Below the pieces are notes generated by a model. The model searched no databases, had not been told where the DNA came from, and saw nothing but the letters and a program-made list of their open reading frames with translations. A stretch of DNA of 64,000 nt from Synchiropus splendidus (Eukaryota; Chordata; Actinopteri; Syngnathiformes; Callionymidae), in contig NC_071334.1 of the NCBI RefSeq assembly GCF_027744825.2, forward strand, positions 41,455,437 to 41,519,436. Reading direction: 5' to 3'. The position numbers were made by a program, and so were the translations under genes. This document shows, piece by piece, positions 39,541-50,860 of the stretch. Numbering within the stretch: the first letter of the stretch is position 1; each line of letters begins with the position of its first letter.

Positions 39541-39978
39541 TTGAGATTATTTGGAATTACTTTAATGCAGGGAGTGAATATGATGTCATTCTTGACATGC
39601 TGTCAACTTACCACCAAATAACAATTGCGCACACTTAAGATGAGGCTAAAGAGAGATGAAGATGAGAAAGTTGGACGTGCCATCACAGTAGAATTAAGTG
39701 GACCTGGGCGGTTGCAGGGATCTAGAACTATGTGGCAGGTGGTTCAACAAAAACATAAACTACACGTGCAACGTGATGTGGTGATGAGGTTGCTGCGACA
39801 ACTGCATCCACAAGGAACGAATTTGAGAAGACGCTAAAGGTTGATACGACGGACATATCACTCAATGGGGCCAAATTATGTATGGCACGTAGATGGCTAC
39901 GATAAGCTCAAGCCCTTTGGTTTGGCCCTGTATGGATGTATTTTCTGGATTCTGGATGTGGCTTTTCTGGGAGAATAA
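39541..39978 (+). pseudogene. Integrase-like DDE transposase remnant
   Basis: The first part (39541-39620) reads EIIWNYFNAGSEYDVILDML, a helix-turn-helix-like start. A one-base shift near 39624 leads into LRTLKMRLKR and then ELSGPGRLQGSRTMWQVVQQ. After an in-frame TAA at 39835 comes TYHSMGPNYVWHVDGYDKLK and PFGLALYGC. The WHVDGYDKLKP box resembles the first catalytic Asp segment of an integrase-core transposase family seen in fish and invertebrate genomes. Coding similarity stops soon after, so the second Asp and the Glu are lost. The lesions (frameshift, stop, C-terminal deletion) rule out activity. Confidence 0.75.
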
Positions 39979-40154
39979 TGTGGCTTGTTCGTAGGAATAA
40001 CCACCGGCTCACGCCTTCGTCTTTGAGTGGTGCTCTTGTGTCCAATCAGTGACGAGATCGTCATTGGCAATGCAACCAATGAGAGACAGTCTCTGCTAAC
40101 CTGGTGGGTGGGACTAACACGTTCGCCCTCATCACTTCCATAACAAATTAATGT

Positions 40155-40290
40155 TATTGTGTTTTCTGTTAATTGCGTTGTGTTTTCTGTAAATTGCATT
40201 GTGTTTTCTATTAATTGCATTGTGTTTTCTGCTATTTGTGTTGTGGTTTGAGTTAATTGTGTGGTGTTTCCTGTTTTTTTGGTTGTGTGT
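40155..40290 (-). repeat. 21-bp subterminal tandem repeats, right arm
   Basis: On the minus strand about six units of the same 21-bp repeat precede a partial one. The outermost units have diverged most. The unit count differs from the left arm, so the arms are asymmetric. Confidence 0.85.
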
Positions 40291-40391
40291 TGCACTTCTC
40301 GCCACCGTAGAAGAGGGATGTGTGTTTAGTGGGAATATGGACGTGTGTTAGTGTGTTTTGGAAAATTGTGAGGAAGGAAGCTACTCCAGAG

Positions 40392-40706
40392 CAGTGATTC
40401 TTAACCATAGGGCTGGGGCCAATTGTTGGGCCGCGAGCGCCTCCTCCCTTTGTTTTACACCTTTGGGCCGTAGGACGCTCAGTTTTAGTACACCAGCCAC
40501 ATATGTTGTCAGTAGTGCGTTTCTGACTTGACTTGACAGCTGCAAATCTGTGACAGTTAACAACTATGGAGAAGTTCTTGAAAAGACAAAATGTGATGCC
40601 GCACCGCAAACAGTAAAAACTGTTCATCCAAGCACCCGTTGAAGCGATTTTGAAAATTTTTGTGGCGATACATTCATTTACTTATATCTTCTTTGGAGTT
40701 TAAATA

Positions 40707-40708
<2 letters not shown>
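40392..40708 (+). mobile_element. hAT-like MITE fragment, family of 46.08 kb
   Basis: Starts cagtgattcttaaccatagg and aligns with 46083-46330, including aactatggagaa, tgaaaaga and aacagtaaaaactgttcat. The right terminus is missing, replaced by the TA/CA microsatellite. A short shared frame (MEKFLKR / MENSLKR) may be the start of a lost transposase. Confidence 0.7.

Positions 40709-40781
<73 letters not shown>
40709..40781. repeat. (AT)n(AC)n compound microsatellite
   Basis: About 19 AT dinucleotides followed by about 17 AC dinucleotides, nearly perfect, at the broken end of the adjacent hAT-like fragment. Confidence 0.95.
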
Positions 40782-40782
<1 letters not shown>

Positions 40783-41600
40783 TTCAGGGCCAACCCAGAT
40801 CATCCCTGTAGCTATTCTCCTCCAAACGTCTTTATAATCGTTGTATAGTTGTAGCTGCAGTTTTTATGTGTTATGTGTGTTGGGCCAGATGCTGGGATAT
40901 GAACACAATCAAGCACGTCACTATGTTGAATGTTTTGGTATGTGATGATGTAAACGTAAAACAAGCGTTTGATTGATAAGATGTGTACTAGTCCCAAGCG
41001 AAAATCAACCTTGGTCTGAAAAAATAAAATAACACTGCTGCTGGTGTGTAAAGATAGCATTGAAATACAGTAGATTTGAACAAATAAAATAAAGTGTGAA
41101 ATATTTGCACAAAAAATACATTCCTGATGTGCAAGAAGCTGAAGTCGAATGGCTCATGACATCAGATCCCAGTTGAGATGAAGGTCCATATGCCATGTAT
41201 GCCAGTCCAGTAGATCTTTCCTCTCAATACACACTTAATTGTCTATAAATAGCTAAAACAGCTGACTTTTTAAATTGACAAATTAAAGAACCCACCTGTT
41301 GTAGGGTGGAAAAAAATCCAACAAGGGTATGGATTACTAAACTGTGCATACAGTTTGTGAATCCATGCAAAAGCAGGCGTGAATGATTGTTTTGCTTCAA
41401 AATAGCAGCACAATGTAAAATAATGTGTTGTTGAAACACATGAAAAAAAGTGTCGCAAAGAGCCTGTGACGCATCATGTGGAGGTGGCATGAAGGCTCTC
41501 AAAGTGATGCACCTGGATCTGTAGGAGGAAGAGATAACTTTGGGTTGGAAGGCTGGATTGGGAGGGTGACTGAGGAGCCATCAACACCAGAAGAAATACA
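40782..41600. other. No supported gene
   Basis: Unassigned sequence between the microsatellite and the L1-like fragment. Confidence 0.35.
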
Positions 41601-42280
41601 GTCATAGCATATATTGGTGAGCAAATTGATTTCTTCTTTGAGACAAACGAAACCTCGGTCGGGGTCAGATGGGAGGCTTGTAAGGTTTTTTCAGAGGCCA
41701 GATCATTAGTTTTACTTCTTCCGAATCAACGGTCTGCCATTGGATATTTACAAGAAGTTTATAACTCAACTGTTACCCCCTCTGTTTGACATGATATTGG
41801 AGTCATTTCAAAATGGCATGCCCCTAACATTACTGAAAAAAGCCATGATTATACTTCTTCCAAAGCCTGGAAAGCCTCATAATAAATGTGAAAATTTCAG
41901 ACCAACCAGCCTTCTGAATGCAGATCTTAAAATATTGTGTAAAGCTCTTACGGTGTCGGGGATTCCAGAATGTTAGGAGAGTACTGAATATACTCTATAG
42001 TCAGAGAGAGAGACAGACACTGCATTTTTATCACTTGATGCAGAAAAAGCATTTGACAGGGTCGAATGGTCTTATTTGTTTGATATACTTAAACGCTTTG
42101 GTTTTGGACAGGTTTCCATAAAGTGGGTGAAATTGTACACAGATCCAAAGGCCGAAATTCTTACAAACAATACAATATCAAAACCAATAGAGATTGAGAG
42201 AGGGTGCCATCAAGGCTGCCCTCTTTCACCATTGCTATTCACACTTGCTATAGAACCTTTGGCTTTAGCCGTCGCTGCCA
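41600..42280 (+). pseudogene. L1-like LINE reverse transcriptase fragment
   Basis: Pieces in shifting frames read FFFETNETSVG (upstream linker), MIILLPKPGKPHNKCENFRP and LLNADLKILCKAL (RT fingers). After a frame change follow [20 protein letters not shown] (first catalytic Asp) and [20 protein letters not shown]. Sequence between KALT and LDAEKAFD is shortened, and the YxDD box and everything after it are missing. The fragment ends abruptly against DIRS-type sequence at about 42280. Not functional. Confidence 0.85.
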
Positions 42281-42730
42281 TGTGACCCAAGAGAGAATTC
42301 ACAGCGTAAGCAAGGACGCCCGCTGGACCGGCATTCAGAATTGACGTTATCAACTGTGTAATGGGGAGAACGCAGGCCGGAGGAAGGCGGGCCTGACCAG
42401 CATGACCCCCAGGAAGGTCGTGCTCTGACTGGAACCGCAACAGCGCGATGTGCTCCAACACCAAGCTGGTGTGCACTCGTGACTCCTGTTCAGACCTGGC
42501 TAAAATCAACCAGTCATCCAAGTACGTCAGAATCTGCAGACCCTGTATCCTTAGTGGTTTGAGCCCCGCCTCGAGGCGCTAGAGTGTAGTGTAGAGAGAG
42601 TAGCCGAAGGGTAGGCATGTGTACTGATACACCTGATCCTCTAGCCCGAACCGGAGAAACTTCCTGTGACTCGGGCCTAACCGGGATGTGGAAGTAGGCG
42701 TCTGCGACATCTATGGAGATCATCCAGTCT
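42281..42730 (-). pseudogene. DIRS-type retrotransposon reverse transcriptase fragment
   Basis: Minus-strand translation gives MISIDVADAYFHIPVRPES (first Asp segment), LPFGYSL and, in the adjoining frame, LQILTYLDDWLILARSEQES, which carries the YLDD catalytic box. This order and wording are typical of fish DIRS-type elements, which integrate with a tyrosine recombinase. Frames shift at least once between the blocks and no recombinase is nearby. The element is a fragment in the opposite orientation to the adjacent L1-like piece. Confidence 0.82.
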
Positions 42731-43290
42731 CATCTGCCAACGAGAAGTTCTACCAGCAGCAGAACCAGGTCTACGTCATGTTCATCGAATTAACTAAAGA
42801 GAAAAAAGGGAAAAAAAAATACCCTGGATGCAAACTGTTGAGGAAATTGCAAAAACAGTTTTTATTGTTCATCACTTTTTTTATTTTTTATTTTCAAGAA
42901 ATTCTTCATAGCTGGTAACTATCACAAATTTGCAGCTGTCAGGTCAATTCTGTCACGATATGCACATATGTACATACTTTTATTATTGTATTATATTATT
43001 TATAATAATTAGCAATAAGCATTTACTTGAATGCACAGCGAGATGGTCAGTTCTGCAGCCACACAGTTAATAGGTTACAACTCCAATCCATGTTTGCTTG
43101 TGATTCCTCTGGGCACTCTGATTTCCCCCCACAGTCCAAACACATAGAGAGAAATTGCTTGCTTCATATTAATACAAATATTTGACTATGTGTGTGTCAG
43201 AAAACACTCGTGATTCCTGAAGTATTTATTACAAATCCCCTCCGTGGGGGGTGAGCTTCTAGCTTCTAGGTGTCCACTACTAATCCACAC
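42731..43290. other. No supported gene
   Basis: AT-rich spacer without recognised features. Confidence 0.4.
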
Positions 43291-43294
43291 ACAC

Positions 43295-43650
43295 CTGCTA
43301 AATGCGGAGCAGTGAAGGGTCTGATCATTCAAAAAGAACTTGGCAAACTCCCAGAACACTGAGGTCTGCAGCTGCAGTAGCAGGAGACTGGTGCCGGGGA
43401 ACAGGAGTCTGCGCAGCATTCCGGGACTCGCTACGTGTGCGGTTGTTTGATAACTTGGCTGATAAACATCTGATTTTAGCTCGTGACACATTTACGTAAA
43501 TGGATAATGTTGGGTTATAACTGTTTTTACTGCCATGATGCTGCAGCTGTCTGCATGAGGAGGACAGAGCACTTAGAAGTTTACTGGACTATTCATTACG
43601 TAGCTTGTTTTCCGCTATGTTCCGCTATTTTTTTGTAAAATAAATAACGC
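43295..43650 (+). repeat. Dispersed repeat shared with 21.0-21.5 kb
   Basis: Shares gaacactgaggtctgcagc, gctgataaacatc, ggataatgttggg and gtctgcatgaggagga-type blocks in the same order and strand as 21020-21500. Divergence is moderate, and no transposase is seen. Confidence 0.65.
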
Positions 43651-43679
43651 TCTTTTATATCTTCTTTTGGTTAAGACAA

Positions 43680-43775
43680 CCCATCCTCACTCCCATGGCG
43701 TAATATATTGATGGGAAACTGGTCTTTTGCATCCTGTACTGACGAACAAGGCAGCCTTCAGCCTAAAATGTTATG
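43680..43775. repeat. Short dispersed motif (also near 30.2 and 37.7 kb)
   Basis: A segment around gcatcctgtactgacgaaca and ggcagccttcagc recurs with variation at 30225-30270 and 37725-37765. It is about 40-90 bp and non-coding. Confidence 0.5.
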
Positions 43776-46074
43776 CATAGGTGTTTGAATGGACTGAAAG
43801 AATTTTCTGTTTCCTGCCGTAGCATTCCAGGCGGTGCAGTGTGGATCGTGTGGAGCAACGTGGAGCATCACGCACGGGCATATGGCATTGGGGGAGAGAA
43901 AAAAAAAAACATGTTGACTTCCATATAAAACTTCCATATTGTGGGAATCATGATATTTTACTTACGATTATATTCATCAAGTATCTCCTATTGAATAAAT
44001 TGTTTTATAATGCTTTGTCTAATGAAAGATTGAATCCAACAGACGCAGTGACAATGGGTAAGGTAACCTGGTAACCTTGAGCTTGAGTTTGTGGGGACAA
44101 ACGTCTACCTTCCCCCAAGTGAAGGAATGTGGAAGATAAGGAACCTCTGGGACAGCGATGGGTCAGGGAGATGAATTATGGAGCCAGGCAGAGATGGGAT
44201 GAGCCAGTCAACCAGCACACGCAAGGCAATCAGAGGAGAGGACTATCTGTTTACAGCTTTCCACCCAAAAAAGGCCAGGAAATGGGCAACAACAAGAGGA
44301 TTTATCAACGTCGCTCCAAACCAAGGGGTGTCGACACCAGATCAGGAATTTGGCGCTATGGCAACCAGGACCCCAAGATACCAGGACCAATCAGTGGAGA
44401 CTATACCCCAAGATGAACTGGGAATAAATTCTTTTTGATTTTAAGTTGTGGGTTTTTGGCAGTCATTCTCATGAGTAAACGAACACGCGGAAGATACATT
44501 ACAGGTGTGTACTCCTACAATTTCCTGGTTAAACTTACTTGAAAAGAATTGGGGCATCTGTTTCTCATGCAAGTCAGATTTTTTAGTACGAGTGAGCTCA
44601 TTTAAAATATCTGGTGATCCAGCCAAAGAAAAGACCCATGGAGTCTTGCTCTGAAAGACCTTCCTAAAATGTGTGTTCAGTTAACTTTCCTTCTCATCTG
44701 GTGGGTAATTATCCTTGTTTAGCAAGGTTGCATCATAAGGGAAAACAGAACGACAGGAAAGGAATTTCATGATGGCCGCTATCCTCATACAGATTCAAGC
44801 AGCTGTGGTGGAGGGAGCTCTAACAGTCCTTTTCTGTCGTCACCACAGACTTAATGACCACAGAAAATGTTGGCAGACTAGCTAATGATCTGTTTCCTGG
44901 GATCTCACGTGGGATTGGTGGGGTTTGGTTTGTAATAGCCACAAGATAGTTTTGGGAAAACAAGGTGACAAAGTGTGTAGTGTTGCTGTTAGTCCTGCTG
45001 TAAGTCATGTGTTTTCAAACTTAATGGCACTCCATAATTGTGTCTCCTCACAAACTTAACCAGCACAGTCATTTATTAAAATTGGTTATTTTAATGCAAT
45101 TAGAGACCTGTAAAGCTGAGCCTCAGCTTATATTGGGCTTTAAAAGCAAAATGAATGCTGCACAGAGTAGAAATAGTTTGCCACAGAGAAGAATGTTGTC
45201 TGCTTCAAGATTTGGCAGTTGTTTACACAGCTGCAGCCAACAGAAAAGATGGATGCCGGCACATAACTTCAGAACTTCAGCACATAACTTCAGAAACCAT
45301 AATCTTCTTGTTTTAATTGTCACTGCTGTAGATTCCGTGGTGACATTATGTCTGCATGAACGAATTATAATTGTTCAAAATAGGATCTCTTATTGGTCAT
45401 CGCTGGATCATGACGTCATTTGTGCTTCATTGTTGAGACAACTTGATCCATCTTGTTTACCAAAACAAGTTGGATGCTGTGGCATTATGCCAGCATCAAG
45501 ACTCGCTGCTTCAGCATGTCAGGTCAAGCTCACCGTATGATCATCATAAGAGCATGAATATTTCTCTTCTGATTCTAAGTCATGCAAATTTGCCCTCCAG
45601 GGTCTCGTTTTTGCTCGGATTGTCCACGTCAATCCTTGATAGAACCCCCACAAATGTCGCACATTGAAGTTGTCGGCGTCTTCAATGTGTCTTCAAAGTA
45701 TATCAGGCTCCGTACCAGATTGTTTAAATGCAGAAATTCTGCCTGTTGCAATTTTGCGACTCTGGTGCCCAGAGGGTTAAGCTGAATCGCAACAAACAAG
45801 CACATCAAGACAATCACTTGTAATCATGATTTCATTGACAAATGTTAACTTTTGTTGGTCTGTCAATAGTAAATATGTCAATAGTAACTCATTGTGCAGA
45901 TGTTCTCAGCAATTTCACAGAGCACAAAGGAAACGTTTTGGTTTCTATGGAGTCATTTTGTCCAGTACTTCATGCAGTGTTTTTTGCTGCAATAATTAGC
46001 TTCATGATGTCGCCTTCCAATCCCCAAAAAGAGCATTACACTTGGTTACGATTTGAGGGAGAAAGCACCGCTTA
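43776..46074. other. No supported gene
   Basis: Two overlapping frames at 44129-44438 encode polar, low-complexity sequence with no recognised motif. A frame at 45040-45540 also lacks support. Confidence 0.35.
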
Positions 46075-46082
46075 CTATATGC

Positions 46083-46443
46083 CAGCAATTCTTAACCATA
46101 GGGCCATGGGCCGTGAGTGTCTTCTATAGGGCTCTAAAGTTTTTTTTGTTTTGCTACATATGGTGGCAGTAGTGCATCACTGAATTGTCCTGACTGCTTT
46201 TGGGATAGTTACCAACTATGGAGAATTCATTGAAAAGAACAGTAAAAACTGTTCATGAAGCACTTTTAAAAATAAATAAAACATTTTATGGTGATACTTT
46301 CATTTACACTTTACTTATATCTTGTATATTTTGGGATTTTTTCGTTTATGATAATATTTTAATATATTTGAATATACTTGAACCCTGGGCTCATTTACTT
46401 CAGAAAAGATGGGCCCCGATTTAAAAAAGGTTAAGAACCACTG
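46083..46443 (+). mobile_element. hAT-type MITE with 8-bp target duplication
   Basis: The termini are cagcaattcttaacc and ggttaagaaccactg, inverted. The flanking octamers are ctatatgc (46075-46082) and cgatatgt (46444-46451), matching at six of eight positions, as expected for an old hAT insertion. It is 361 bp and non-autonomous. A short frame, MENSLKRTVKTVHEALLK, is shared in part with the 40.4 kb copy. Confidence 0.8.
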
Positions 46444-46451
46444 CGATATGT

Positions 46452-48665
46452 TACAGGTCTCAGTTGGAGAGCCCGACAACAGATGAGTTGTCTGTTAAAA
46501 ACAGAAGAAAAACAGTGCTTCCACTCCGTACAGCTCCACTCAGCAGACTGATCAGTGCCTACGACGCTGTCAGTCAAGAGGGTCCCCGGATGAAAACAGC
46601 GCCACTTCGCCTTCTGCTGGCCATATGACCACAGCAACAAAAAGAAAAAGATATAATATCTAAATTCTTAAAATAGTTAAATGAATTTCACGATAAGTAT
46701 TCCCGCTGCAGAAAAACCACGGCAATAAAATAGAGCGAGCAGCTTATCTACATACATCAAAAAAATATATGAACACTATATTATGTATTTTTAATAACAA
46801 AACGTGTGATCACACATTTTGGGTGTCACATAGAAGCGAGCATATTTTTAGTGATACGAAATGGTGGAGAGGGAGGAAGTTAATCTGGATGTGCAGTATC
46901 AATGTTGGGAAAGAATGCATGAGCGGCAAGAGCAGTAAAAGATCCATGTGAAGCGTGGCATTCTCAAATCTTTCATCTTTCATCATCTGTCTAAAATGCA
47001 CAAAGACAATGACAGACGCATGGAAGTGACTGGGAGAGTGGAAACTGGCAACTCACTCAAGTTCAGCAGAAACATACTATGAATGAATTCATCATTTCTA
47101 CTTTCATGCATGAATTGCACACATTTTTCTACTGACATTGTCAACTTCTCAAAATGAAAAAAGAACTGCAAAAATCCCACAAATGAACAATTCTGACTTT
47201 ATGGTCGACTGAAACACTTTATTGTCCACTGATACACCACAGTTTATCAGTTCAGAATTTCTGCTCAGTAAAACTAGACTAAATATTTAATATTATGCTG
47301 TATCAGCTTGCTAGGTAGATAAGAATGTCCATGCTGTGGAAATTACAGCATTTTGATGATGCACAGGCCTGAAATCAAACCAAAGAAAACCCTGCAGCCA
47401 CCCCATCATCCAGCCTCTGGCACCATAAGTCCAGTCAATCAGGCCAACAATCTTGAGCATACTTAGGGAAATTGCTTTTGTGCAAACTGCTTGGTAAAAT
47501 GCAGACTTTACCAAGCCTGTAAGTGTAGGCGTTTTGTCTTCTCCACCACATTTCCAAATCACTGACCAAAGATGGAGAGGAATATATTAAGAGTTGGTGG
47601 CTGCAGAAGAGCAGATTAGCAGCCAGACTGAAAAATTCCACAGTGTGGACTGGAGAACATGAGCCGTCTGACTCCGGCAGTAATCGGGGTTTACTTCTTT
47701 TCTGTCTTTAGCAGGCTTGCAGGCTGCTGACGGCAAACAGAAGCACCGTACGTACATCTAGGCAGCTGTGACGGGCGTTAAGTTTGCTTCCTGTAATGTA
47801 ATGACATCATGTCAGAACAGTGAGGACACCCGTCTGCTGACGGTCTTGCTCAACAAAGAACAAAAGAGAGATCCAAAGAACACTACACTTGGATTTATAC
47901 CAAGTGGTTGACAGATGGATGTGTGACTGCGTCCAAAACCGATGCCATTACTCTGTTAAGTATGACATGTGTATGCCTATCAATGTCATCGCCATCTGTG
48001 TCTTTCATGCTTCCATGGGTGTTTAAAGGCAGCTTCTAATAGGCAACAGATTCTAGGAGTATGATTGATATCAGGAATCAGATGATGATATGCACTTTTG
48101 CCCAAAAACAAAACATTTCATACTTTGTAGGTGACAGGTTGTTGTGTAATATTAGAATACTCCAACATAAGCCTTAAGTAAATTTTTTTTATTTTTATTT
48201 CAGTGAAATTGTAAATAATATGTGACAAATTGAATGCACCATTGGTGATGATACGTGCAGGTCCATTCGTGGCAAATGAGCATTTCTCACCTATTGGCAT
48301 TCATAGCATTGCAGTGGAAGTAAGAATCACAGTACAGTTTCTGCCGTGTTCATGCAGTCTGCAGTACAATGATCTGTGAGACAAACACGGGACAGGCTCA
48401 TCCTTATCCAAACCCTACCTTTATTTCCGGTGACATCTGCGGAAAGAAGCACGTTGACGATGATGACAGCTCCGTGATGATATCTTTGAACTGTCTCTCT
48501 GAAGCGCTACTCTGGAACAGCTCCTTGCTACCTTTCAGCTTTGCCTGTTCTTCTTCTGACAGCAGAACCAGAAGGACTGAAGGAGTCCCAGTGCCACCTG
48601 GCCAATTGAAAAAAACAGCATATGTTCCAGAAAATGGAATTACTCCGTATTTCGACTATTTAAAA
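46452..48665. other. No supported gene
   Basis: Unassigned. Short frames show no motifs and no convincing splice-bounded exons were found. Confidence 0.35.
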
Positions 48666-49925
48666 AAATAAAAAAATGTATATGTATGTAAATGAAAAAA
48701 ATCTATGAAATTTAACCAATGAAAGTCAGACATTGCTTTTCAACATTGCTTCAAAAGAGTTTAAAAATATATAACTCATGAAAGAGGTGTGGACAAAAAT
48801 GGTGGTACTCCTAGAAAAGACTGAAAATAAATAAAAAATAAATTTAATGTGACCAAAAGGACATATTAATTCACGATGTGTCCAGTAATTAGCATCACAG
48901 GTCTCTACAGTCATTAAAAGTCTATATGGCCCTATATATAGGAACCAAAGGAAAGAGTTGTCTTGAAAACGTATGACAAACAAAGGAGACGGATAATACG
49001 AATGATAACAACAGAGCCCAAAAACGTAGGAGATGAAAGGTGAACGTCAAGTTCAAGGAACATTGTGTCAGATTGCACCATCCATCGTTTGAGCAAAAGT
49101 GGAATTAATTGGAGATGACCAAAGGAGGACACCATTGTTGAGAACAAGTCATAAAAAAGCCTGGAATTTACAAAATTACATGCATTACATTACATACATT
49201 ACATGACAAGCATGTAATGCTTGGACAGATGAGACAAAATTTTAACTTTTTGGCAAGGCACATCAGCTCTATGTTCACAGGCGAAAAAATGAAGCATATA
49301 AAGAAAAGAAAAGAAAAACACTGACCCTACTGTGAAACATGGATGAGGCTGTGTTATGTTCTGTGGCTGCTTTGCTGCATCTGGCACACAGTGTCTTGAG
49401 TTTGTGCAGGGTACAATGAAGTCTAAAGACTATCAGTGGTTTCTAGAGAGAAATGTGCTGGCCAGTGTCAGAAAGCTTCGACTCAGTTGCAGGTCATGGG
49501 TCTTGCACCAGGACAATTACCCAAAACACACAACTAAAAACACCCAAGAATGGCGAAGTGGAAAACACTGGACTATTCTAAAGTGGCCTTCTATGACCTT
49601 AATCCTATTGAGCATCTATGGAAGCAGCTGAAACATGCCGTCTGGAAAAGGCACCCTTCAAATCTGAGACAGAGCAGTTTGCGCGGGGGGAGTCGACCGA
49701 AATACCTAATGAGGTGCAAAAGTCTCATTTACAGTGACAGGAATTGTTTGATTGCAGTGATTGCCTCAAAACGTTCTGAAACAAAATATTAAGTTATGGG
49801 GTACAATATATATATATTTTTTAATAATTCTGTTAAAGCATGGTTGAAATGCAATGTCTAAATTTCATTGGTTACATTTCACTGAATTTTTATTTATCAT
49901 TATAATTTACATTTTATAGATTCAA
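48666..49925 (+). mobile_element. Tc1-like transposon of a different family, degenerate
   Basis: Inverted ends pair 48706-48757 (accaatgaaagtcagacatt) with 49831-49885 (inverse of accaatgaaatttagacatt), and similarity extends outward to about 48670 and 49915. It is roughly 1.25 kb with a ruined transposase between. The outer limits and TA duplication are not exact. Confidence 0.82.
49045..49792 (+). pseudogene. Tc1-like transposase, heavily decayed
   Basis: Recognisable blocks in several frames: VSDCTIHRLSKSGINW (end of the DNA-binding domain), MFCGCFAASGTQCLEFVQGT, SWVLHQDNYPKHTTKNTQEW (second catalytic Asp region) and, after a frameshift near 49590, DLNPIEHLWKQLKHAVWKRH (catalytic Glu). 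It ends at TAA 49790. The region after WTDETK is expanded by a run of aaaga repeats near 49298-49315. Older and more broken than the 4 kb and 15.8 kb copies. Confidence 0.85.
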
Positions 49926-50630
49926 GTTATTTCTATGACCATTGGAGCGCAATTTTGTCCACTATCTGCCAAGACTGCAGCTTCGTCATGGCTACGTTCC
50001 TCCACCAGATCTCCTACCACTTCTTCATTTTACCTGATCAAATGTCTTCTTTGACGTATCCCTCAATGCTTTTGCTGTGCTCCTATGGTAAATTCCACTG
50101 TCCATCTGGAGCCATGAATGTCTCTATGATCTTGGTACGACAAACATTGCGCCTCAACTTCAACCATTAAATCTTTGGCTCTGTCTTCACTGTCTTCTTC
50201 TTCATAATCACTAGCCTCATTGCACACTGTAGAAAATGAGTGCGGATTTAACGTTGAAAAATTGCTTAACCTTGTCGACTTCAGACTGTAAATTCTAAAA
50301 GCAAGAGCAGTTTTTTACACTGTGAACTAATGTTAATGTTAGTGAAAGTAGTTGTTTTTTTTTCCTTTCACTGTAAAAATGTCAGAAATTTACATTATGT
50401 TACTGTTACAGTGTTGATGAGACGACAGAGGCTGCGGTTGGTGAGTAGTGATGGGTAGAAAAATGACTCCCCTGGTACCTCACCAACAGTGATGAGGTAT
50501 CATGCAGCAGCATGGCAGGGTTGACAATGTCCTCAATTTCAGAGGCCACTACATGAATCTCTTGGTTTAGAAATGATGTGAGGTTTCATTGAAGTTGTTC
50601 AAGTCCAAACCTTTTACAGCAGACAGCGCC
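49926..50630. other. No supported gene
   Basis: Unassigned sequence without recognised features. Confidence 0.35.
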
Positions 50631-50631
50631 A

Positions 50632-50860
50632 CCTAGTGGAGCTCAACGCCATGAAGACGGTGGAGATGATCGTGAACTGGCTGGTGGAGTTCTACACTGC
50701 CATTATCAAGTCCATCCTCACCTCCTCTATCACTGTCTCAGACAACAGCGCCACCTTTTTATTTTATTTTATTGTATTCTATTTTATTTTATTTTTGCAC
50801 GTCATTCGAAAGCACTTTCCTAGTTGGTGGGCTCCACAGTGACCATGGCAATAAAGCTGA
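50632..50860 (+). mobile_element. L2-type LINE relic, internally deleted
   Basis: The frame MELNAMKTVEMIVNWLVEFY joins an RT segment (normally LN.KKT.EMIVDF) straight onto a downstream ORF2 segment (LVEFYTAIIKSILTSSITV). A ttttatttta tract follows (50756-50795), then the family 3' segment cactttcctagttggtgggc, ending in ccatggcaataaa. The 3' part is the same as in the minus-strand LINE at 26.4 kb. Confidence 0.8.

Larger units (their letters stand above)
39287..40309 (+). mobile_element. Long-TIR DNA transposon with 21-bp subterminal repeats and integrase-like remnant
   Basis: The left arm (39287-39497) and right arm (40036-40309, inverted) both begin tacggtggc and continue gagaagtgcaa. Next come 21-bp tandem units (consensus aaacacaacgcaattaacag plus one base): three in the left arm, about six in the right. 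A shared 110-bp block (gttagtcccacccac, then tctcattggttgc) follows. The interior holds a decayed DDE-type integrase-like frame. No clear target duplication was found. The superfamily is not certain; the coding remnant suggests an integrase-core transposase rather than Tc1 or hAT. Confidence 0.85.

Noticed and set aside
39897..40295. 132-codon minus-strand frame rich in Asn and Thr (NTTQLT repeats)
   Set aside because: It is the right TIR with its 21-bp repeats read as protein; the left TIR gives a similar peptide. Repeat length is a multiple of three, so it stays open.
44129..44438. Polar 95- and 86-codon overlapping frames
   Set aside because: No motif, no splice support; two frames open over the same stretch suggests low-complexity composition.
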